Origin: Hedera helix
Taxonomy: Eukaryota; Streptophyta; Magnoliopsida; Apiales; Araliaceae
Length of the DNA: 64,000 bases
Reading direction: 5' to 3'
Assembly (NCBI GenBank): GCA_947179155.2
Contig: OX359278.1
Span: forward strand, 20,623,244-20,687,243
Positions within the stretch are counted from its first letter, which is position 1. Each line of letters starts with the position of its first letter. Shown one piece after another: positions 56,815-64,000 of the stretch. The translations under genes were made by a program, and so were the position numbers. The notes below the pieces were generated by a model that was not told where the DNA came from, did no database searches, and saw only the letters and a list, made by a program, of their open reading frames with translations.

Positions 56815-59136
56815 GTTAATGATCAAGTTATAATCAATCGAAGCAAGAATGATGAAAACTAATTTCATTATGTTCTTGTGAGAGATTTTAAGCCTACTTG
56901 GGATTGAAATCTCGAATTTTGATCTGAAGGTAAGTTGTAGAGGAGGAAATTTCAATGAAAATGGACTTAAGAATCACCCAAAAATGTTAATAAATGAAGA
57001 AGTTAATGTCCATTTTAGTGAAGAAGGGTTGTGCAGTAAAAAATTCTGGAGTAGTGGCATGGCCGCCACTATTCAGCCTAGGAGGGCGCGTGCGCCCTGC
57101 ACTATTACTATAACTCAGGTTTTAATATGTTGTCCAATTAAGGTTTTGGCTAGGATTTTGGTTGGGGGTTTTGTCCGGACTTGCTTGAAACTCAAAGTTT
57201 CACTTGTCGGACATTGTAAAACCTAACGAAGCATACTTAGATACCTAAAATAAAGATTAGAAACTTATGCTAAGTTTTGAATGAAATGGTTATGTGTTTT
57301 AGATGTATTCATTAACCTTTATAAGGTATGAGTTACATCGAGCGTAACACAAATTTAGATTAGGAAACCAATTTATACGCGATTAAATCTTAAATAAGAT
57401 TATTGAATACGTTGTAACTTAATGGTGTATATATGTAGGTTATGCGGTCAATGAATAAGTTTAGATTATGATAACTGACGAATGAGAATATACAATGGAA
57501 GTTGAATGATTGTATAGCGATAAACGCATATCGAGACAATTTTTTTAGATTTGCTTGGTATGAGTAAACTTGTTAATGACTATGTGCAAGTTCCTTTCAA
57601 TCTTATGTGAAACTTAGTTTAAACTTGTTGCTAGTTGAGAAATGTGACAAAATGTGTTATTGAACTCAATGAATATGATATGTGTTAAACATGTATTAAA
57701 TGTTACGTGATTGAATATGAAGTATAAAAAATGGGAAGTATGTACTAATTACACATCACGAAATTTATGATGCATTACCTGAAATGTATGATGCATATAG
57801 AGATGCATATTATGAGAGATAGGATGCATATATAAATGCATAGTATGAAATATTTCACACATAAACCGAATGAAAGTATGTATGATATGTGAAGCATGAA
57901 ATGTGTTAACTGCTAGAATTGTTGAGTTGTTGCGTTCATTCTTGCAAAATATACTTTTGCAATTAAGAAGAATTTCAAAAGATACTGGATTCTAAGCGAA
58001 GAAAACGGTGATGAAAGTTATAAGACATTAGATGTTTGTCTTTCGTATTGATACTAAGAATTTAATATGTTTATAGTAGATGATTTGTATGTTATAAATC
58101 CTGACTGGATCAAATACTATAAATGTATACAAGGGATGTTCAAAGTTAGATTATGAATTGTTATTATTCATAAATATTGTATTGAATATGAATAAAGTTG
58201 TACTAAACTTGGAAATATCAAATAAAAGAACAAGTCAAGTATGGAATTTTTGAGTTGCTTTACTTTTATTTAGTCTGTTGATATAAATCATAATATGTAT
58301 ATGATTGTGGAATAAAGACAAGTTGTAAAGATTATGATTCTGGAACTAAAGAGTTAAAAATTAAGTTTTAATAGCTATATTGTTATTAAATAATGTTATA
58401 AAAAGTTTTAAAAATTCACAAAATGTATCAATTATATTATTGATTATGACGTGGAAGTTAGAACGAGGTCGGATCGTGAGAATCGAACCCAAAGTTCAAG
58501 AGACCTGGATTTGGGGGCGTCATAATTTTCCCTTTACTCGACGATTTGAGAGTTATGTATTGTAGAGTTAAGCTTAATGCATCTTACTTAACGATCTTAG
58601 CTTACTCTACGATTCCTTTTGTTATGCTTCTTTACTCCATGAACTCTCAGCTCTTCTGTTCTGCTGCTTTAGTTGCTCTTCAATCTCTGATCTTCGACTC
58701 TGTTGGCCTTCAACCTAATCTATTACATTTTCATCTTAACTCTCTGTATTTGTATTAACGTAACAAATTTAATCCCTAATGTCCTTTTACAAATGTTATT
58801 CTTTTAAGGGCTATACAAAGGTTATCTTTTAGATCAACCTAACAAATTTGATCCCTATTTAGTCTATCTTTTCAGTTCAGATCAATATAACATTTTTGAT
58901 CTCTAAGTCCTTTTGCATTGATTGTTCTTATAAAGACTGTACAGAAACAAATGTTTATACATTTACATTTGTTCATTTCTTTTTCTTCTTTCAAAATATT
59001 TATTATTCTAATGGTTTAATTCACATTATACTAATCATGTTTACAAAATAATTAATATGCATTAATAAATCAATTCAATATTATTTTGTCATCATTAAAA
59101 CTAAATAGGCTAACACATAAATGTACTAACAACATG

Positions 59137-60205
59137 GTTGAACCACAAGAAGATGCTTTTGTCATTACAACTCATGTCAGTATAGTGGATATACGGCGTA
59201 TTATGATAGACAGTGATTCTTCAGTGGATGTTCTTTATACTCATGTATACCAGCAAATGGATTTGGAAGGTCGAAAGATGGACCTTTGTCACCAGTCCAT
59301 ACTCTACGCTTCACCAATTATCCAATTCATGTTATGGCACAATTAAATTACTAGTTATCTTTGGCACAACACCTTGTTAGGTATAAATCATGGTTAAAAT
59401 TTTCATTATTCAAGTTGATTTTGCCTGTAATGCTATAATTAGACGAATCAGTTTAACTGATTTGAATGCAGTAATGTTTATTCTGCACTTCAAAATAAAA
59501 TTCCCCACTCTTCATGGGATTTGAGAGGTTTAGGTTGACTAGGATATATGCAGGAAATGCTATCGACATACGCTTACATCTTTTTATGTAAGAGTGAGCA
59601 AGTAGAAATAAACAATGAAGATTGATGGAGAGCACTTTATCGAAGGGAGATCCACCCCTTAGCTCTTTTTACTTAGGAAATTAAAGATGCAGAGTTAATT
59701 TCAAAGAATCTAGAGAAAACGATATAGATAGGGACATGATTGGGGAACCTCTTCAGAGCGGATTGATTGACTTACCTCGGGTCTACACTGATTTTTTTTC
59801 TTAGTCTCTAGTGATATGCCTGGGATTGACGAGTCAGTGGCATAAGAGAGAATCTTTGCTCCAGAGCTATAGAAGATAATAAATGAGGAGATTGCCAAAC
59901 TCCTCGACGTTGGTTTTATCTTTGAGATAGACTACCTGGAGTGGTTAGCCAATTCGGTTATGGTTCAAAAGTAGAATGGGAAGTGGAGGATTTGTGTTGA
60001 CTATACAGATTTTAACAAGGCATACTTGAAAGAATTTTATTCACTCCCCCACATTGATCAGTTGATTGTTGCCACATCCTACCATATCTTATTGAGTTTT
60101 CTTGCTACATTTTCGGGATACAATTAAATTTTGATGCATAAGGAGGATATCTTAAAGATGAGATTTATCATACATTAGGTAATTGATGCGTATAAGAGTA
60201 TGCCA
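59137..60205 (+). pseudogene. Tat-like Gypsy protease-RT pseudogene
   Basis: Continues the gag at 45962. The protease reads VEPQEDAFVITTHVS, then RRIMIDSDSSVDVLY: the usual D-T/S-G-S-S catalytic stretch, with SDSS here. Then many stops. RT starts recognisably near 59890: EEIAKLLDVGFIFEI, then WRICVDYTDFNKAY-like sequence, LPHIDQLV, and ATFSGYN followed by LMHKED (about 60110-60150). It is cut at 60205, within a YKSMP block before the RT active site, by the Copia insertion. RNase H and integrase are not in the window. Confidence 0.75.
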
Positions 60206-60793
60206 TGTTGGTTTGCAAAAATATGGCATACATATAATCAAATTATATAAGCGTAAGGGAGGCAAGAAAAAATCAGATTTTAAAATTTTACAAATTAATA
60301 GCGAGGATATTTTTTATACGATAATTATTAATTAAGGAGTGATAAAAGATTTATACCCTTGTAGAACTCAAAACTTCTACGGGTACAAGTTCAACTCTAA
60401 GTTCTTCGCGTTCTCCTTGAATTTCACCAAATGAATTTCAATGATCAACATTAGCCACCCAAGTGTTTGGCCTCTAGAGGTGATCCACCAAGGAATAATA
60501 ATGATTCAAGAAGTGGATAGTGACAAACCCTAATTTTCTCTCTCTAGAGAATCTGTGAGTACTCTCCCAAAACATGTGAAAGTGTATGTGACATTAATCT
60601 ATAATAAGACTGCTCTTATTTATAGATATAGTCAACCCTCCTATCACCCTTAGGAATATGGTTTTTAATTAAACTCCTAATCTATTTAGGAACTAAATGA
60701 ATTTAATAATTACAATTCCTAAACCATTTAGGAACTTAATTATCAATTATGAGAGTACTCTTATTAATTAATTCTTATACCATATAGGAACTA

Positions 60794-60834
<41 letters not shown>

Positions 60835-62050
60835 GATTTCTCTTATTAATTTATAATTAGTATTTCCAAAATACTAAATAATATATATTAAGCTATTTAA
60901 TTTATTCTATCACCATAGTATAAATTAAATATACTTAATCCATTATTACGATTATGTCATTTAGTTCTTAAATAATTATTTTTTTTTTGCGGTGTGACCC
61001 TTTAGGTCCTCCATATTAAAACAGTTATAGAATAAATTAATTATGATCATTCTAATCTTATTTATATAAATAAATTAAACTATTTAATTTATTTTAATAA
61101 ATAATATTTATTTCATAATAAGGGTAAGCCTCCATAGTGATCAACGACTTTCCAGATAATATAGATTGCATCATTTAATTATAAAAGAACCTATTCAGTG
61201 AATAGTTATCATATAATTCAATCATTCTACCTTACAATGTCCCAATTAAATATAAGACATGATATTACTGTTAAATATTATTTTATTTGATTATATGCAT
61301 TTCGATTCTCAAATGAATAACTCTTATTAATGTAAACTAGAAACTACTTTCTAATTTCCATTATACATTGGCTAAGGACTACTGATTGTCATTTATCGAA
61401 TCGTATATGACATTATCTTCTTTTACTAGAAGTGGTAGATTCTTTGTTGATCATTCACCTGTCTCCATGTATAACTTATTATACCCGAACATACCATTTG
61501 ATACACCCTAAATGTTTTAAGGAATATGTTAAAATATAATTCATCATACATAAGATACTATGATGATCTCAAATTCAAGGACCAATTGTACTACTATCAC
61601 AAAAGGAACTCCTATTGATAGAAAAGTAAGACTCCATTAGGTGTTCCTTGAGCGAGTCACGTTCAGTGAACTTATTCTTTAATAAGCACCTATATACTTG
61701 CTTTAGTGTCTCTACACAAATGACCATGATATCAATCATCATCTTCATAAGAGCAAGCATAATATATACTAATCTATCCGGAATCACTAATCTCCTTTTT
61801 CGTAATCCCACGATTATGAACAATTTTAGTTTTGAGCTATTAAGAATTTAGATCTCATTAGCATGATCATCATCATGGTTCTAAAAGTATTGCTAAAAAA
61901 ACTATGGGTTTATCGATATTAATATGACAATTAACTATAGATAAGAAACGCCTTTAAATAATTGAATTCTTTTATTAATAAATAAATAAGATTACAAAGT
62001 ACACGCTACATCAGATCAAATATGATTGGCTTGTGTGCATACTACTTTCA
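60206..62050 (-). repeat. 3' LTR of the Copia element
   Basis: 1845 bp. On the minus strand it opens TGAAAGTAGTATGCACAC and ends TTTTGCAAACCAACA. It carries an (AAT)n tract at 60793-60833 and a TATA box (TATAAATA, minus strand, 60624-60617), both shared with the LTR at 16673-18539. Confidence 0.8.
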
Positions 62051-62099
62051 ATCACCTAATTACACTAAAGCTAATCGCTATGATATCTAATACCCATCT

Positions 62100-63553
62100 T
62101 CTCTAAGTGATGATCAAACTACTGTTGAGTTAAAACTTTAGTAAATGGATCTGCTATGTTGTCAAGAGAGTCCACACGCTCCAAGATGACATCTCCTCTT
62201 TCAATAATTTTCTCTAATCAAATGAAACTGCCGCAACACGTGTTTGGATTTCTGATGAGACTTGGGTTCCTTTGCTTGTGCAACAACTCTTGTGTTTTCA
62301 CAAAATAAAGGCACTGGTCCTTGAATGCTAGGAACCCCTTCAAGTTCTGTAATGAACTTCTTCATCTAAATAGCTTCCTTTATAGCTTCACTGGCAGCTA
62401 TATACTCTACCTTTGTCACTGAATCAACAACTGTTTGCTATTTGAAACTTTTCGAACTCATTGCGCCACCGTTTAGGGTAAACACATAACCTAAAATGGA
62501 TTTACTATCATCTCAATCAGTTTAAAAACTTGAGTCCGTATAGCCCTCTAATTTCAAAGTATAGCCCTCTAATTTCAAATCAGACCCGCCGTAGATAAGA
62601 AATACATTCTTAGTTATTCTTAAGTACTTTAGAATATTTTTCACTACCTTCCAGTGTTCTTCTCTAAGATTATACTGATATCTACTTGTTACACTAAGTG
62701 CATAAGTAACATCAAATCTTGTACATATCATCTCGTACATGATAGATCCTATTGCTGAGGCATAAGAAATCTTACTCATACGGTCTCTCTCTTCAAGTGT
62801 CTTTGCGGCCTGCTTCTTGGAGAGATGTATTCCAGGACCCATGGGTATGAGTCATCTTTTGGAATCTTTCATGCTAAACTTTTTTAACATAGAATCAATA
62901 TGCGTTCCTTGGGACAAGCCAAACATCCTTTTAGATTTAGCTTTATAGATCTTTATCCCCAAAATATAGGATGCTTCTCTAAAGTCCTTCATAGAGAAGT
63001 GTTTAGACAACTAAATCTTGATCGACTGTAGCATTGGAACATCATTTGCCATCAGTAATATATCATCAACATATAATAAAAGAAATGTCATAGTGCTCCC
63101 ACTAACCTTCTTGTACACACATGATTCATCCATATTTTTGATAAAATCAAATTCTTTGATTGTCTCATCAAAATGGATGTTCCATCTTTGAGAAGTTTAC
63201 TTCAATCTATAAATGGATCGTTGTAGCTTACAGACTTTATTTGTTCTAACTTTTGAAACAAAACCCTCCGGCTGTATCATATATACACCCTCATCAAGTT
63301 TTCCATTGAGGAAGGCCATTTTCACGTCCATTTGCCAGATCTCATAGTCATAATAAGCTGTAATTGCAAGCAAAATCAGAATGAACTTAAGCATTATTAC
63401 TGATGAGAAGGGTCTTTGTTTGAAACCTTTGGTAACCAGTCGGGCCTTATAGGTCTCTACCTTACTGTCTGCTCCAGTCTTTCTCTTAAAGACCCGTTTG
63501 TACCCCATTGGGACCCAATTTTTCAGTTGATGTCTATGTGATTTAAGTCCAAG
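62100..63553 (-). pseudogene. Copia RT-RNase H pseudogene
   Basis: RT begins inside the domain: WVPMGYKRVFKRKTGAD, KARLVTKGFKQ, then YYDYEIWQMDVKMAFLNGKL. About ten residues normally between KGFKQ and the MLK block are deleted. The YVDD active site is intact (63073-63062). Then MSKISYASAIGSIMYEM and VVKNILKYLR lead into RNase H (EGYTDSSF), which continues with IAASEAIKEAI and HQKSKHVLRQFHLIRE (about 62400-62210). A 21-bp tandem duplication doubles the LKLEGYT segment (62540-62580). Several frameshifts and stops. No integrase or gag. Confidence 0.85.
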
Positions 63554-64000
63554 CATCAATTTAATGCCCCTATCGATCTATCAGCAACTTGGGTTAAAGG
63601 AAGCAGTTTCGAGTAATGTGACATTGCAGCTGGTAAATCGATCACTTATATATCCGAGGGGAATTGTAGAGGCCGTGTTGGTAAAGGTAGACAAATTTAT
63701 ATTTCCAGTCGATTTCATTGTCTTAAATTTTGAGAAGGAACGTGATATATGAATTATTCTTGGGCGACCATTTTTTGCTACGGGCAAAACTCTGATTGAC
63801 GTTAAAAAAGGAGAGCTAACAATAAGGGTCCAAGACCAAGAGAAGACTTTTAATGTCTTTAAGGCGATGAATTTCCCCAAGGATGTTGAGGAATGTTTTT
63901 GCGTGGACGTAGTGGAAGAAACAGTGGATGAGGAACTTGCAGATATTCTTAATAATGATCTTTTTGTTGTTTCCATTGTGGGTAATTCTTCTTAAATTGC
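63554..64000 (+). pseudogene. Gypsy aspartic protease fragment (Athila/Tat type)
   Basis: The frame opens with NLMPLSIYQQLGL at the junction, continues LQLVNRSLIYPRGIVE and VDKFIFPVDFIVLNF, then a TGA at 63749-63751, then IILGRPFFATGKTLIDVKKG. This is the C-terminal half of a retroviral-type protease; the catalytic DSGAS part is cut off at the Copia junction. An acidic linker follows and the fragment runs out of the window toward RT. One stop codon; otherwise well preserved. Confidence 0.8.

Larger units (their letters stand above)
49601..58524 (+). mobile_element. Tekay-like solo LTR
   Basis: Starts TGTGATATCCCAG and ends GGATTTGGGGGCGTCATA, with the perfect duplication ATTTT on both sides (49596-49600 and 58525-58529). 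It carries CACTA element 2 (51098-54888) and a hAT-type MITE (56096-56814). Bases 49862-50850 match 25100-26060 in reverse, and 54900-55260 resemble 24300-24660 in reverse, so both are the same LTR family. Without nested elements it is about 4.4 kb. 54892-56095 and 56823-58524 are LTR body without genes; 57880-58060 matches the conserved region at 29100-29220. No internal domain, hence solo. Confidence 0.75.
45968..59131 (-). mobile_element. SIRE-like solo LTR with multiple nested insertions
   Basis: The perfect duplication ACATG flanks it (45963-45967 and 59132-59136), and the Tat gag-protease frame is continuous across the site once one copy is removed. On the minus strand it starts TGTTAGTACATTTATG with AGTTTTAATGATGAC nearby and ends GTCTCTAGGAAATAACA, matching the SIRE-type LTR pattern. 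Native parts are 45968-47548, about 49200-49600 and 58530-59131 (about 2.6 kb). They share repeated words such as CTCTACGATCTT on both sides of the nested LTR. Bases 46310-46580 hold a degenerate array of GGACACAAAGTCC. Confidence 0.75.
60206..63553 (-). mobile_element. Copia element, 5'-truncated (RT, RNase H, 3' LTR)
   Basis: In transcription order: RT (from 63553), RNase H (about 62520-62110), a purine tract AATTAGGTGAT (62061-62051), and the 3' LTR (62050-60206). The LTR is the same family as 16673-18539. It inserted into the Tat RT (left flank TGCCA). On the right it stops abruptly inside RT, at a junction with an unrelated + strand Gypsy protease. Confidence 0.8.

Noticed and set aside
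1..64000. A new defence, toxin or biosynthetic gene system
   Set aside because: All recognisable coding sequence is transposon-derived or captured exon debris; there is no set of intact neighbouring genes that could form a system.

Overview
The window looks like intergenic, retrotransposon-dominated chromatin from a large plant nuclear genome, probably a eudicot. It is AT-rich, has no bacterial-style operons, and nearly every recognisable protein fragment belongs to a plant transposon: Ty1/Copia gag and RT, Ty3/Gypsy Athila-like and Tat-like gag, protease, RT and integrase, SIRE-type envelope-like ORF, and CACTA termini. I found no intact host gene, rRNA or tRNA. The only long clean ORF (318 aa, 40151-41107) is a BED zinc finger/hAT-derived protein carried inside a CACTA-type element. 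Species cannot be told from the sequence.

Layout. 1-2319: leader and gag of a Copia element on the + strand. 2320-10110: minus-strand Athila-like Gypsy (3' LTR, envelope-like/plant-transposon ORF, decayed pol), lacking its 5' part. 10111-12991: two Tekay-like LTR pieces in opposite orientation. 12992-18539: 5' LTR and leader of a second copy of the first Copia family, on the minus strand, split by a SIRE-type solo LTR (13364-15675). 18540-36901: 3' part of a + strand SIRE-type Copia whose envelope-like ORF is broken by three later insertions: a Tekay-like solo LTR (19972-26123, itself holding an Ogre/Tat-like solo LTR), a deleted non-autonomous Tekay-like element (26562-31956, holding a Mutator-type MITE), and an Athila-like solo LTR (32024-33638). 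Each of the three is flanked by a perfect 5-bp target duplication.

36902-60205: Tat-like Gypsy material on the + strand (a G29 run beside a possible polypurine tract, LTR-like sequence, gag, protease, RT). It is interrupted by CACTA element 1 (38514-44070, duplication TAG) and by a minus-strand SIRE-like solo LTR (45968-59131, duplication ACATG). The latter contains a Tekay-like solo LTR (49601-58524, duplication ATTTT), which in turn carries CACTA element 2 (51098-54888, duplication CTG) and a hAT-type MITE (56096-56814). CACTA 2 has captured exons resembling SMC5, tafazzin and a EULS3-type lectin. 60206-63553: a 5'-truncated minus-strand Copia (RT, RNase H, 3' LTR) inserted in the Tat RT. 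63554-64000: a + strand Gypsy protease running off the window.

The genes do not form a pathway. The value of the window lies in a nesting order readable from target-site duplications, in host-gene exon capture by CACTA elements, and in some unusual repeats, including a near-perfect palindrome made from a CACTA terminus. Lineage names (Tekay, Athila, Tat/Ogre, SIRE) rest on motifs, LTR termini and context, not on a database search.
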